64,000 nt of DNA from Peltaster fructicola. Lineage: Eukaryota > Ascomycota > Dothideomycetes. The DNA is taken from assembly GCA_001592805.2 (NCBI GenBank), contig CP051143.1, positions 62,001 through 126,000 on the forward strand, written 5' to 3'. The translations under genes were made by a program, and so were the position numbers. The notes beneath the pieces are model-generated. The model had not been told where the DNA came from. It did not search any database and worked only from the letters and a program-made list of their open reading frames with translations. Shown in pieces: positions 9,843-21,456 of this stretch (positions are counted from its first letter, which is position 1; the number at the start of each line of letters is the position of its first letter).

Positions 9843-12800
9843 ATGGCCGAGAACGAAAAAGCTCCTAAAGCTGCTACAACGAGCAAAGCAACGGACCAGA
9901 ATACACCACAGCTCGACACCGACAAGCTCCATGCACTACCTTCTGAACAGCAGGCTCTCTATCTGCTCACATTCTCTTCAGACCTAGCAGCACATGTCGA
10001 GGCCCTTGGACCAGACAGCATAAGCTCTCAGCAAGATGCTGTCAAGAAAGAGTTGGTCAAGATCATATGTCTTACTGCGCCTGCACCAACTCGAGTCATC
10101 CGTAATGCGCTCGCTCGTTGCTACAATGGGCTTTACACGAAAGGCAACAGGAGGACGTTACATGAGTCGATCAATGAACTCGTGAACATCATCAGTGCCG
10201 GTAAAGAGCAAGATCTACGAACAAAGCACGCTGCGACATACTGTCTTGGAGCCATCTTCGAAGCAGGCGGCGATAGTGCTGTCAACCTTGCACCTCATGC
10301 ATGTGCAGCATTACTGAGACTCGTCAAGCCGTCTGTAAACGACGCAGGTCTACGAGCTGCCATCTTTCGCGCTCTGGGCAAGATCGTCACTGGTGTGTTA
10401 TCAATCATAGACGAAGATCTTGCTCGCAGCATATGGAAGCAAGCGAGGACTTCCTTGAGCACTGACAAATCATTCCTTGTCAGCATCAACGCTGCTTACT
10501 GCATCGAACAGCTCGTACAGCAATCCAACTACTTCGACAACAGCAACGATTTTGAGAAGCTACAGAGCGCGGTCATCAAGGCTATGGACAGCCCATCGAG
10601 TGCCGTCAGACGCGGAGCGGCATCTTGTCTGGCATTGGCATTGTTCAAAAGCTACACACAATCACCAACTGATGCTATCCCTCGCATCAAGAAGCCGAAG
10701 AAGTCTCGTAAAGGTCTGCCCGAGGACGGCGAGGACGAGATCGAAAGGACTGCCTCGCCCGCGCCGGACAAAGTGGTCACACTATCCCATACATTGCTTG
10801 AGATCTTACGACTTCTCGGCGTACATTACACTCGCTCGACAAGTTCTAATCGGGTACGCAGCGCTCTTATGATATGCTACATCAAAGTGATCCGATCCCT
10901 CAATCAGACTGTGCTGGAAGAATCTTACAACGACATCGCTCAGTACCTACTTGTAGATCTGCTTGGTCATCCCAGCTTGGTCTTCCACAAGTATCGTCTA
11001 CTGATCACTCGCAAGTTCGTAGCAATCATACTAGAGCAAGTCATTGCTCCTCTGCTTGGTGAAGCAGCTCAGCTCAACGCTTGCCGCCATCTGATCAACC
11101 AGATCCTCAAGGACTATCCTCAAACTGTCAAGGAAAGACCTGTGCCATCAAAGCAGACGCTCACTGGGGCACTTAGCGCACTCAACGCATTACTACTGCG
11201 ACTTGGAGGTGGTGCTACGGAGATCAGCGATCTATGCCGAGACATCTTGCTGCAGGTTCATCAGCATCCTAGTTTCACTGTCCAGACACAGACAAGCATC
11301 ACCCTGCGTACGCTCGTCCTTGCATGCCCCCACCATATTCTACCAAGCCTGGCTGTCTATCAAACTCGCATTCAGAAGGAGCTTGAACAACTTGGTACAC
11401 CTAACAGGAGCACCAGACGATGTGTTGCCTACACCTATGGACTGTGCTCGATCCTAAGCGCAGCTTCACAGCTCCCACTCTACGGATCTGTCGAGCTCTA
11501 TGCCAAGATCATGACACAGGCAATAACGTTGCTTAAGACAGCTGCTGGTCTTGACCTTCATGTCTCTGCTTGCCAGATCCAGATAGCATGGCTCATGATC
11601 AGTGGACTGATGCCACTGGGACCGAACTTTGTAAAGACGCACTTACAGCAGTTGCTCTTGTTATGGAAGAATGCATCTCCTAAGCCTCAGCCAAAGGAAA
11701 GCATACGACAACGATCACTGATCGAGCTGAGCTTCTTGACGCATGTACGCGAATGTGCGTTGTCATCTGTCAGAGCGTTTCTGGCATACAACCGACGACT
11801 ACTCACGAGTGATGTCTCGCGCAGGATAGCGGCGATCTTGGAATCTTCGGTGAGCTTCGTCAATACTCTACCCGACAGAAAGACAAGCGAGGATCCAAGC
11901 ACACGGCTTTCGCCCGCCTTTCAGCTGCAAGACTACGAGGTTATGGTTAACCGTAGAGTCTTGCAATGCTTCTCCGTGCTGCTGGCATCTAGCCTGCCGA
12001 ACTCTGTCGAGCCCGCTGCATTCTCAACAATTCTGCCTCTTGCTGTACGTGCGTTAGCTGCACGAGAATACGAAGTACCCAATGCTCTCAATGCAGCGAT
12101 TGCAACGTCTGCAGGCTCGTTCGATGGCATCTGGGATCTCGGCGACAACTATGGATTTGGTGTGACAGGTCTAGTCAGCGGATGCGACTGGACCGACCCA
12201 TTCTCTGGCGTACGAGAGCGACATTGGACAGCTCTGCAGGATGCTGAGACACAGATGGACAAGATCATTCGTTCACCTGTCTGTTCAGCGGCCGAGAATG
12301 ATCCTGCGATATGCTTCATGTCAAGCAGATCGGACCCAGCAGCAACGGAGGTCGTAAATGCTGCCATTGCGACATTTGCCCTGGCTCTACCTCTGCAGCC
12401 TAAGAAGGTGCAGGAAACTGTACTTGAGCAGATAGAGGGTGCTTTGTCCTCGTCAGCACTGCAACGAGACATTGCGAGAAGAGCTGCCATATCTGTCAAT
12501 GTCTCGCTAGCGCTCAGATTGTCCATGGAACTCGCACGAACCTCGAGAACACACTTGCAAGCACACACTCCAGCACAAGATCTACTACGAAGCCTGATCT
12601 GCAGCGAAGACGAGACTGTACGCTACCACGCCAGCTCTGCTATCGGGCGACTGTGTAGTACTGCTGGTACAGACTTTACAACACAACAAGTATCCTGGTT
12701 GAAGGAGACGATCATCAATAATAGGGATCCGAACGCTAGAGCTGGCTGCTCTCAGGCCCTGGCATGCATAAACTCCCATCTTGGTGGTATGGCAGCCGGC

Positions 12801-15800
12801 ATGCACATCAAGAACATCGTAGGTATTCTTATGTCGCTATCAGCAGACTCCCACCCACTTGTACACTTCTGGGCAACAGACAGTCTTTCAAGTGTCGCCG
12901 ACTCGGCAGGACTAAACTTCCTGGCCCATGTCAACAGCTGCGTGGGTCTGTTGAGCCAACTCTACGTCTCGGACGATCACAATGCGGAGACCGAGAACCT
13001 AGCATCGTCGAACATGCTAGTGGAGTTACCAATGACAGCAGCGATCGGTAGAGGTGTCGCCTCACTGATCAATGTTCTCGGACCAGATCTGCAAGATATG
13101 GCTAAAGCACGGGATATGATGACCACACTGATACAGCTCTTCTCAGAGGAGCAGTCTATCCCGGTGACACTTGCGAATCTCAAGTGCAGGGAGCACCTGT
13201 CACTCTACATACCGAACCACTTCCAGACACAGCCATATGTGCAGCTACTACAGTCATCGCTAGAAGCCGAGCATGTAGACACACAACAAGCTGCAGCTCA
13301 TGGTCTATGCAATCTCATGCGAAGAGATGCTGAGGAAATCATCAGGATCGCCGAGGCTGGGTTGGAGGACAGATTGTGGGATATGCTTGACGAAAATCCT
13401 GATAATGAGGCAGTGAGGAAGATCTTCTTGAACTGGCTCCAACAAACGGCCGTCTCCAACCCAGAAGACTGGATTGCACGATGCAACACAATCTTGACGA
13501 AGGCGAAAGCGAAAGCCTATCAGACTCCAGCAACAGCGGTCGTAAAGCAGCAGCCCGTCCCGACTGATGTCCAGGATGAAGAAGTAGCAGGTTTTGCAGT
13601 CACTGAGGGTGCCACCAAAGTCTCTGATACTCTTGCATCTACTGCATTGGAGCTACTTCGCTGGCAAGTTCGTCTCTTCGCCATGGAATGCCTCTATTCG
13701 CTCATTATGATGATCGGCAAAGATGCTGCCGTTCGCGAGCGTAGCCAAGGACTTGCAGCCTTGCAAAGCAGGATCGCCGAAGTCATTCGTATTGCATTCT
13801 CTGCATCTACGGCGAACGTTGCAGCTCTGCGGGTGATCGGTCTACGCATCATCCAGCAAGTTTTGAAGACCTTTGGGAGGATACCTGACCCTGACTTCAG
13901 TGAGGCGATGCTGCTCGAACAATACCAGGCACAGATCAGTTCGGCTTTGACTCCTGCGTTTGCTGCAGATTCGTCGCCTGCTCTAGCTGCGGAGGCTGTC
14001 AACGTGTGTGCAACGTTCATCTCCACTGGAATCGTCACAGATGTAGAGCGAATGGGTCGCACTCTTAAGCTCTTGGTCTCAGCGCTGGAGAGCTTCTCAC
14101 AGTCAGACACCGCAGAGATAGGCGACCTCAAGGGGCTCAGCTCAAACGCACAAGTCATGGTCCGCATGTCAGTCTTTTCAGCATGGGCAGAACTGCAAGT
14201 CGCCAGCATCGAGCAGAAGTATCTCGCAGACGTGGTCAAGCCACACATCTCCACGCTCGTTCCGTTATGGTTGAGCTCCCTTCGCGAGTATGCTCGTCTG
14301 CGCTTCGAGCCAGACATATCTGCAGCATCTACTGCTTCATCGGCCGATGACTTCGATGCTGCTTATGCCGCTTTCAACCGGCAAACGCTCTTGCGCTTCT
14401 ATCAGGACGCATGGCTCAGTCTGGTCGATGCCATTGCAAGTCTGATCGACGAAGACAGTCAGGTCGTATTCGATGCACTAGATGGCAAGCAGATCAACGG
14501 TATCGTCGATTCGAGACAAGTCACGGCCATCAATTATCGTGACGAGCCTGTCGCCTTCTTCTTCGTTTTGTTCGGTCTAGCATTTGAAGCTCTGGCGATC
14601 AATCAACCAGACGAGGACGAAGTCTTAAAACAGCAACGCAAGGTGGAGATTCTGCAGGCTCTGAAGAAGATCTTACGCCCGTCAGTCGCCGGCGATGCAA
14701 TCTACCAGGACAGTATCTTCGAAGAGACAATCGATCTCATGCATCGAATGGTGCTTACAGAGAGTCTCGGGGTGCAGACAGTCATCGTTGAAATTGCCAC
14801 AAATCTATGCATGGCACATCCATCGTCTCGACAAGGCGACAGTTCAGAGAATCTGTCTGACGACATTGAGCAATTATTCGAGCTGACTCGGATTATGGTC
14901 CTCGTACTTGCAGGCATTGTACCGGGCCTATCTGATACACCAGTCTCGATCCGCCTCGAGACATCAGAGGAAGCTGTCACACTGGTGCACTCAGCACTAC
15001 AGGCTCTTGTCAACATCTCCGATGTCTTCCCGACCATCATCAGAACAGATTTGCGAGATGCCATCCTCCACATCTTCGTCGTTATCCTTGGCACAGGAGC
15101 CTGCCAGGCAGTGGTTGTACCTCAAGCTTTGCCAATGTTCCGACGTCTGATCGCCAGTATGGCTGCACAGCCGCTACCACACACAGAGAAACAACTGTCT
15201 AACGCTCTGATACGCATGCTGTCAATCCTCAGCAATGCACAACGTGGAGATAATGAAGCCAGCTTGGCGTGCGAGAAGAACACTTTGCTAGCCGGTGCAT
15301 TGCTCGTCTCAGCAGCGCCAGAAATCCTATCCGAGGAGAGCGTACAGCAGTATGTCAAGCGGCTCGCCGATTGCCTGAACTCTCGAATGACGACAAGAGT
15401 GGCCGTTGGATGCATTCGGACATTGCTAATGACAGGCGTGGCATCAAAGACACTGCTATCCCTTGCTCTGGACTTCTTGGTCGAGCCATCGGAGTTTGAA
15501 GGTGTAGCTGAGAGCAAATCCCTCATGGCGCAGACATTGGTTGTGTATGTCAGTCGAGCATCGTCCTCGCAAAAGCCAGCTGTGCTGAATTTCAGTTTGT
15601 TGGCTTTCCTGAAGCGTGCGGATTCGGAGGGTAGCAGCTCCTACGCGGAAACTGCAGCAAGGATCATTGATCTCAGCAACATTGATAACACGATGTTCCG
15701 CAGCATCGTCAGCACACTCGAGTCGGGAATGAAAACGCTGCTAGGTGAGATTCTGCGTGTGAACGCTCAAGGTCAAACTCAAGCCAAGGACGACGAGGAT

Positions 15801-15836
15801 CGTGAGCCAACGATTGCGCTCAAGCTAAACTTCTGA
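9843..15836 (+). CDS. LAA1: LAA1/HEATR5-type giant HEAT-repeat protein
   Basis: An uninterrupted 1997-codon frame. The N-terminal region LPSEQQALYLLTFSSDLAAHVEALG, followed by APAPTRVIRNALARCYNGLYTKG, is characteristic of the HEATR5/Laa1 family. The rest is a continuous array of alpha-helical HEAT-like pairs (for example HAATYCLGAIFEAGGDSAVNLAPH and SAVRRGAASCLALALF), with a Lys-rich charged loop near residue 285. The length is very close to yeast Laa1 (about 2000). Laa1 binds clathrin adaptor AP-1 and recruits it at the trans-Golgi network and endosomes. There are no introns, unlike most neighbours. The stop lies only 41 nt from the stop of the convergent PTPA gene, so their 3' ends must overlap. 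Confidence 0.92.
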   Translation: MAENEKAPKAATTSKATDQNTPQLDTDKLHALPSEQQALYLLTFSSDLAAHVEALGPDSISSQQDAVKKELVKIICLTAPAPTRVIRNALARCYNGLYTKGNRRTLHESINELVNIISAGKEQDLRTKHAATYCLGAIFEAGGDSAVNLAPHACAALLRLVKPSVNDAGLRAAIFRALGKIVTGVLSIIDEDLARSIWKQARTSLSTDKSFLVSINAAYCIEQLVQQSNYFDNSNDFEKLQSAVIKAMDSPSSAVRRGAASCLALALFKSYTQSPTDAIPRIKKPKKSRKGLPEDGEDEIERTASPAPDKVVTLSHTLLEILRLLGVHYTRSTSSNRVRSALMICYIKVIRSLNQTVLEESYNDIAQYLLVDLLGHPSLVFHKYRLLITRKFVAIILEQVIAPLLGEAAQLNACRHLINQILKDYPQTVKERPVPSKQTLTGALSALNALLLRLGGGATEISDLCRDILLQVHQHPSFTVQTQTSITLRTLVLACPHHILPSLAVYQTRIQKELEQLGTPNRSTRRCVAYTYGLCSILSAASQLPLYGSVELYAKIMTQAITLLKTAAGLDLHVSACQIQIAWLMISGLMPLGPNFVKTHLQQLLLLWKNASPKPQPKESIRQRSLIELSFLTHVRECALSSVRAFLAYNRRLLTSDVSRRIAAILESSVSFVNTLPDRKTSEDPSTRLSPAFQLQDYEVMVNRRVLQCFSVLLASSLPNSVEPAAFSTILPLAVRALAAREYEVPNALNAAIATSAGSFDGIWDLGDNYGFGVTGLVSGCDWTDPFSGVRERHWTALQDAETQMDKIIRSPVCSAAENDPAICFMSSRSDPAATEVVNAAIATFALALPLQPKKVQETVLEQIEGALSSSALQRDIARRAAISVNVSLALRLSMELARTSRTHLQAHTPAQDLLRSLICSEDETVRYHASSAIGRLCSTAGTDFTTQQVSWLKETIINNRDPNARAGCSQALACINSHLGGMAAGMHIKNIVGILMSLSADSHPLVHFWATDSLSSVADSAGLNFLAHVNSCVGLLSQLYVSDDHNAETENLASSNMLVELPMTAAIGRGVASLINVLGPDLQDMAKARDMMTTLIQLFSEEQSIPVTLANLKCREHLSLYIPNHFQTQPYVQLLQSSLEAEHVDTQQAAAHGLCNLMRRDAEEIIRIAEAGLEDRLWDMLDENPDNEAVRKIFLNWLQQTAVSNPEDWIARCNTILTKAKAKAYQTPATAVVKQQPVPTDVQDEEVAGFAVTEGATKVSDTLASTALELLRWQVRLFAMECLYSLIMMIGKDAAVRERSQGLAALQSRIAEVIRIAFSASTANVAALRVIGLRIIQQVLKTFGRIPDPDFSEAMLLEQYQAQISSALTPAFAADSSPALAAEAVNVCATFISTGIVTDVERMGRTLKLLVSALESFSQSDTAEIGDLKGLSSNAQVMVRMSVFSAWAELQVASIEQKYLADVVKPHISTLVPLWLSSLREYARLRFEPDISAASTASSADDFDAAYAAFNRQTLLRFYQDAWLSLVDAIASLIDEDSQVVFDALDGKQINGIVDSRQVTAINYRDEPVAFFFVLFGLAFEALAINQPDEDEVLKQQRKVEILQALKKILRPSVAGDAIYQDSIFEETIDLMHRMVLTESLGVQTVIVEIATNLCMAHPSSRQGDSSENLSDDIEQLFELTRIMVLVLAGIVPGLSDTPVSIRLETSEEAVTLVHSALQALVNISDVFPTIIRTDLRDAILHIFVVILGTGACQAVVVPQALPMFRRLIASMAAQPLPHTEKQLSNALIRMLSILSNAQRGDNEASLACEKNTLLAGALLVSAAPEILSEESVQQYVKRLADCLNSRMTTRVAVGCIRTLLMTGVASKTLLSLALDFLVEPSEFEGVAESKSLMAQTLVVYVSRASSSQKPAVLNFSLLAFLKRADSEGSSSYAETAARIIDLSNIDNTMFRSIVSTLESGMKTLLGEILRVNAQGQTQAKDDEDREPTIALKLNF

Positions 15837-15877
15837 TAAGGATGCAGAACAGCCCATAGCATGTACAGGATGCGATA

Positions 15878-17270
15878 TTATCGATCTCTGGGGTTTCTTG
15901 GTGGTGGCATAGTTCCCGGCGCTCCCGACGGCGCTCGTGTTGGCAGCATAGCTGGATTATTTCTTGCCCAAGGAGCTTTCGTCGATGGCATGGCTGTACC
16001 AATACTGCTTGCTGCAGGAGATCTCGTCGATGGCATAGCCGAGTCTGTGCTGCCCGACCACGGAGCTCTCGTAGAAGTGTGTTCCTTAGATGTAGCAGTC
16101 GGCTGATTGTCGACATGAATAGAGCTCTGAGACATCACCGCCTGCGGATCTCTCTCCCACTGCCATAGCTGACCGAACGGAAAGTGTTGCACGACCGGGA
16201 ATTTGGCCAAGACTTCCGCATCATACATCTTGAGCATGCCCTTATTTATCTTGCCCCAGCCGTCCTTGATGCCAGAGATGTTGTAGAGATATGGGGAATG
16301 CTCAAAGAACGGGCCCTTCTTGACGTCAAATATGAAGCCAATAGCTGCAAAGTAGAAGTTTTTGGGTCTCTGTTCACTCACAGTGGCTTGTGAGGTGATG
16401 CTGGCTGGTTCTGGAGCAGAGTCAAGAGACCCCTCGATCGGTGTACGAGGATAGGGTGCCTTCTCTGTGGGCTGTGGCAAGGGAGTCGCAAGCTGGGCAG
16501 AGCCAAGAATGAATGGGATGAAGAAGTGGTCGTCGAGGCCCCACACACCGTGTGAGCCTGCAGGTTCGAGGGTGTATGTCTTGATCAACGTGCGAACCAG
16601 CTCTAGGTAGCTGTCGATGTGTCAGTCTAGTGGGCTATGAGCTTCGTACCAGCACTCACGGATTGACAGCTCCTGCCACAATCTGCCACTGGTCGTCTTG
16701 TGAGAAGACACCTAGCTTCCATAGACCACCGAGAAAAGCCAAGAAGCTGAGTTCATGACCAGTGCCATAGTCCAGTCTCTGCGCGCTGCCAAAGCTTTCC
16801 AATATGTAAACCTTCAGTTCGACGAGAACAGAGTGTCGTGAGGCAGGTATCACGGATCTGAGGTGAGAGTCGAGCAGCTGATCAATGTGTTCGTTCAACA
16901 AGGCCACCCACGATCGAAACGCGACGTTTCCGAAGCGCCTTGGGCCGGTATCTGGTGGTGCTTGCTCGATCAATCCAGACAATGCTGCTAACAGGTCTTT
17001 CACAGCTTTGACCGCAGTCGTGTACTGCTCAGGTACATCAAGTTGATGTGTTTCGACGTTCGCGCCTTCGAGGCGGTGAGGCAGACAAGCCCTTGATAGC
17101 TGCGATATCCATATCTTCAGATCTCTGTACGCTGTGGACGTCAAGAAGAACGTCAGGTCATCACCAGAGTTGATCTGTTTCGTCGGCCGAATGAAGTTGT
17201 TTTGCTCTGACGACAAGTGTTGCAGTAAATATGGATCTGACGCAGTCGGCGATGCAGACAGTATCGACAT
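15878..17270 (-). CDS. PP2A phosphatase activator, PTPA (Rrd-type prolyl isomerase)
   Basis: Exons 16660-17270 and 15878-16610 with a 49-nt intron (donor GTGAGT, acceptor CGACAG) give 447 residues. Family motifs are clear: [26 protein letters not shown], the core [20 protein letters not shown] and, across the splice, [13 protein letters not shown], then [27 protein letters not shown] and the Y-F-AAIGFI region. PTPA proteins are peptidyl-prolyl isomerases that activate the PP2A catalytic subunit. The last 70 or so residues are a low-complexity Pro/Ser/Thr/Ala tail built of repeated A-M-P-S-T-R/K-A-P units, beyond the catalytic fold. Rrd1 and Rrd2 cannot be distinguished with certainty; the long tail favours the Rrd2-type of filamentous fungi. 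Confidence 0.93.
15905..16110 (-). repeat. Degenerate tandem repeat coding the PTPA tail
   Basis: About four imperfect units of 14-15 codons each carry a core like [16 protein letters not shown] or AMLPTRAP. The units differ at many third positions, so the repeat is old. It lies within the PTPA reading frame. Confidence 0.6.
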
Positions 17271-17611
17271 GACGCTTGTGTTATCGTGTTCCGTGCCTTG
17301 TCAAGGCAGAGAGTGATGACTGTAGGGTTGACGAAGTGGAGACTTCTTGCAGCAGAACAGTGGTAATCTTCAACGTCGAAGTACAGGAGCACAAGTCTTT
17401 ACCACTGCGGGCTTATGCAGTGTTAGACCTTTCATTCATCATGTCACGCGGTAAGAGTAAACAGTGTTCAGTTAAATGAGTTCTGATATCAGTATACGAG
17501 TTCTTCCAGCAGGATTATCAAGGTGCTACAGAAACAACGTCAAACATAGGCAGCCTCATCCGTAGCTTCGAAAGATGGACGCGAACCGAGAGTAGTCTGT
17601 AATGACTGTCG
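17271..17611. other. Intergenic: PTPA promoter and dehydrogenase 3' side
   Basis: A 341-nt gap between two minus-strand genes. No coding frame of protein character was seen. Confidence 0.35.
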
Positions 17612-18455
17612 TTACCACTCGTATTGCCCGACAGGTCCAAGAAAACATCCATGCTCATCGTCTCGCTGTCCAAGCAGAATATCCACCATCGGCCTGACAG
17701 CATCCTCAGTTGGCTGCGCTCCGTTCTCGACTCTATTGTTCGATGAAGCATTCGACACGACAAAGCCGGGAGAGAAAGCGAACACCTTGAAGCCATACTG
17801 ACCATAGATGACTGCTTGCTTTGCTGTGATTAGGTTGGCTGCTGCCTTGCTGGTACCATACGCGAGTCCCTTCATGCCCATGCTAAGGTGCAGCTGATAC
17901 CTTGGCGAATTCGAATCAAGCAGGCGTCGAATAGAGCCAGCACCAGAGGACACATTAAGTATCCTAGGAGTACCTTTGGACTTCTTGAGCAGAGGTACAA
18001 CGGCCTCTGTCAGCAGGAATGGACCTGTTGCGTTCGTCTTGAAACAGAGGGCAAACTGCTCAGCCTCGTTCTGAGATGCTGTAGACTGCAAAGTCGTGGC
18101 AGCAGCATTGTTGACAAGAGCATCCAGCCTCAAGGCGTCGTCAGTATTATCTTGTACTGGTACTTGTGCTCCACGTACTGAGCCGCAGCGGAGATTGATT
18201 CCTCATCAGCCATATCAAGGTCGATCACCTCGAACGTGCCAGGCAGAGCGCGTGAAGTCAGCTCTTGGATTGCAGCATCGCGTTTGGCCTCATTCCGAAT
18301 GCCTAGCAAGACATGCTTCGACTTTGCTATAAGTTGTACAGCAAGCTCAAAGCCAATGCCGCCGACAGTGCCTGTCTATAGCTCAGTATATATCAGGCTT
18401 TGATGCTCAAGTCGATACCTCCCGTAATCAAGATGATGGCTTGACTGTCAGACAT
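17612..18455 (-). CDS. Short-chain dehydrogenase/reductase (SDR)
   Basis: Exons 18419-18455, 18179-18371 and 17612-18128 join in frame to 248 residues; the introns are 47 and 50 nt (donors GTATCG and GTACGT). Joining restores the complete Rossmann signature: ILITGG-TVGGIGFELA (nucleotide-binding glycines), then LLGIRN, VIDLDMAD and LDALVNNAA (NNA motif), the catalytic Ser in ILNVSSGAGS and YGTSKAA (Y-x3-K). The ARTN-like GIRNEAKR after the second strand suggests NADP preference. There is no targeting signal, so it is probably cytosolic. The substrate is unknown. Reading the first ATG without splicing gives only a 20-residue peptide, so the intron is needed. Confidence 0.87.
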
Positions 18456-19479
18456 GTCTTGATGAACCCAATGCTGGTGTGTGTGTGTGTCTCGTGCAGA
18501 TCGGCTGAAAGCATGCTGTGATCGCTCTACTTTGAACTCTAGCTGGGACAGCCTGCTGACCGAGCTATTGCACTGTGCATTCGAGCTTTTCAAGATGTTG
18601 CTGAAGGATCATCGTTATGTTCGGATAGCGACCAGGATTGTAGCAATGCCCGGCCTGCTCGGCCGACATAGAACGATCATTTTCTTGGTGCTGCGTGAGC
18701 GATTTCGCGAGGAGGATTACACCATTTGCGATCACGGCCGGCATTAAGCAGGCCGTCAGGAGCAGCAGCTGTTAGAAGAGGCTCCAACAACTTAAGTCAA
18801 CCGATGATGCTATCATGCAGTATGTTGTGTAGGATCGACCAAAGGGCGCAATGGTACGCTCGACACGTGACTTGCCGCCTTGGAGGATTGAGGAAAGCAT
18901 GCTGGAAGTTCTTGCAAGCGTACGAGATGGCAACAAAACATCTGCTTGTACTGCTTGGTGCTCGAGTCTGCTCTCAAGATTCCCGCACATCGCCGCTAAC
19001 ATACTGTGAGGCCGTTGCCGAGTCATGGTCGAGGCCTAGTCTGATAATGCTCCCTGAGCGTTTTGACGTGCATTCTTCACACAGTGCTTGTAGGACTGCA
19101 TCTGAAGAGCATAGCTTCCCCGTTGAGGCTCCAATCAAGAGCGATCGACAGTGACTACGCGAGGTGTACAGACGAAGCAGGATGAGAATGTCCTACAATG
19201 TAGATTACAGAAAGGCAGAGCCGAGGTCCCTTGCATAAACTTATTAGATGATCTGGCAGACACCACAGGATGAAGCCAATGCGGAACGGCGGCGCGCCGT
19301 CTTCAGGAGCTTGAATCGCAAAGTATCACCAGTTGCTTACTGACTACACCCATCAAACCGCCTGCTCTTCCCTCCTGATCAGTGGTCACGACCATCAGCA
19401 TCCTTTCCCAGATATCAACAGTCCGTTGAAACACCACTGGCAGCTCGTATTGTCGTTTCTAGCACCAGTTCCCTCCGAT
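18456..19479. other. Divergent intergenic region, about 1 kb
   Basis: Lies between the SDR start and the acyltransferase start and should hold both promoters. A short GT microsatellite sits at about 18477-18489. Open frames of 142 and 88 codons on the plus strand have no recognisable features. Confidence 0.35.
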
Positions 19480-21132
19480 ATGGGACTGGATGGCAGCTCT
19501 CGTGATGAGAGACCTGTCCACTTAGACCAAGATCATCAGCCACAGGCATACACAATGGATGGCCTGCTAGCTGGCGAGCGACCGCAGCCCTCGAGAATCA
19601 TTGCCACCCTCACAGACCTCTTCACACCAGATGCCTTTTCGAGAAGACCGAAACCCAAACGAGTTGGGCCTACAGGATGGCTCGACGGTTTAAGAGGATG
19701 GGCGGCACTCTGCGTGGCATTCATGCATCTGACAGTCTATACACATGAGGGATTGGAGTTGTGTTATGGGTCCAAATTCCGGCATTCAGATCAACTCAAC
19801 ACCAGCTTTGCAGCACTGCCGATTATCAGACTGCCCTTCACCGGCGGCCACTTCGCGGTCATGTTGTTCTTCGTAATATCCGGCTACGTCGTGCCAAGGA
19901 GACTTTCATCGATGTTGCACGAAGGACGGAGAGAGGAGTTCATCGAAAGCGTGCACTCGGCAATCATTCGTCGACCTGTCCGCCTATTCGCGCCAGTCTT
20001 CATGAGCACTTTGTTCTTGTGTTTCTTCTGGCACATAACCGGCATATCGGTCCCCTGGCCAGTTCTGTCGTCGAACATTATCTTTGAGATCGGCCATTGG
20101 CTTGAGGACATGGGCATCTTCTTGTACTACCACAAGGTTGGACCATTGTACAGCATATACAACGTGCACACATGGACCATTCCAGTCGAGTTTCGAGGTT
20201 CAATGTTCCTGTTCATTTTCCTATTTGCAACGTCACACATCAAGACGAAGACGAGGACGTTCATGGAGCTCGGTACGTGTATTGCTGCGGCGCAGATTTC
20301 ACACGATCAGCTAACATATCACAGCCGTGACTCTTCACTTGTCCATAGGCTCTCCCGGCGCCTGGTATGCATGCTTCTTCGCCGGCATGTTCATGTCCGA
20401 CCTTGAGCTTCTAGCTCTTGAGAACAACAACATCACCTTCCCATGGGATCCCATTGACCAGTGGCTGCGAGCGAAGCCACAGAAGGTGCTTCGTTTTGTC
20501 TTGCTTCATGTACTCCTCCTCTGCAGTCTGTACTTGGCTACCCAACCTTCTGCCGACTGGACTACCAAGGCAGAAACACTCGGAAACTGCCCAGGCTGGA
20601 TGACCCTGAGCGCGATGATTCCGAGGAGCTACCTGGACGACTTCTCGCAGTTCCGTTGGTTCTGGCTCTTTTGGGCAGCTTGGGCAATGGTGTACTGCGT
20701 CCGCGAGATCGGCTGGTTACGAGCTTGCTTCGAGACCTCAGTAGCCCAGTGTAAGTTCTTGGTGTTGCGCTGAAATAGTGATCAAGGTACTGACGGAACG
20801 CAGACCTCGGAAAGCACTCGTTCGCTCTCTACCTTGTCCACGGCCCCATCATTGCCATTTTCGCAGAACGACTGTTCTATCTCACCGGTCTGAAGCAGGC
20901 CTGGCAGGACGAGCAGAAGATCACGTTCGGCATGTATCAGAACAAGTGGCGCGACTCAGGCTTCTGGCCCTTCTCAGCCAACGGCTCCTATGGTCTCGAG
21001 CCGACCTTTTTGGCCTGTGTTGCAATCACACTGCCCCTAATGCTCTACCTCGCGGAGGTTGGCACGCGAGCATTTGACCTTCCAAGTGTAACATTATCAC
21101 GCTGGGTGTGGCAGAAGTGGAAGAACTTGTAA
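19480..21132 (+). CDS. Acyltransferase-3 (OafA-like) membrane protein
   Basis: Exons 19480-20272, 20325-20750 and 20804-21132 (donors GTACGT and GTAAGT) give 515 residues; an ATG at 19333 could add 49 residues. The family begins with GWLDGLRGWAALCVAFMH near residue 66, followed by HFAVMLFFVISGYVVPRRL, IIRRPVRLFAPV, the YNVHTWTIPVEFRGS motif, YACFFAGMFMSD and, near the end, YLGKHSFALYLVHGPI. About ten membrane spans are expected. These enzymes move acyl groups onto carbohydrate, lipid or secondary-metabolite substrates; the substrate here is unknown. Such proteins are common and expanded in filamentous ascomycetes. Confidence 0.9.
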
Positions 21133-21456
21133 AAAGAGATGAACATTCGAGATGGGACTTAAAAAGCTAAGAGAGTGAGAGATACGATCAAGCATTGAAA
21201 CGGGGAGTGTCATCATTCCAGTGTAAGGGGCTCGCGAGCAGGAGTTCGAGGACATGGCATTTGCGATCGCTCAAACCCGAGATTGAGTGGTGATTAGTCG
21301 TACAATGCTAGCTGCTAGATGTATAAGATATACAGGATGGGAAGACCCATCAGACATGGCTGTAAATGGGACGGCCGAGTGCCTTGCCTGTCACACGATC
21401 CCAACCGTGACTCCCTGGCCATGCTTCACGAAAGGTGTATCGCTGGTTGACAATGC
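21133..21456. other. Convergent 3' region
   Basis: 324 nt between the acyltransferase stop and the GrpE stop. Nothing coding was seen; probably both 3' UTRs and terminators. Confidence 0.35.

Noticed and set aside
10295-15526. Many antisense frames of 60-207 codons within LAA1
   Set aside because: They mirror the LAA1 frame, lack domains and splice context, and arise from its codon composition.
18475-18492. GT microsatellite
   Set aside because: Too short to be more than ordinary simple sequence.
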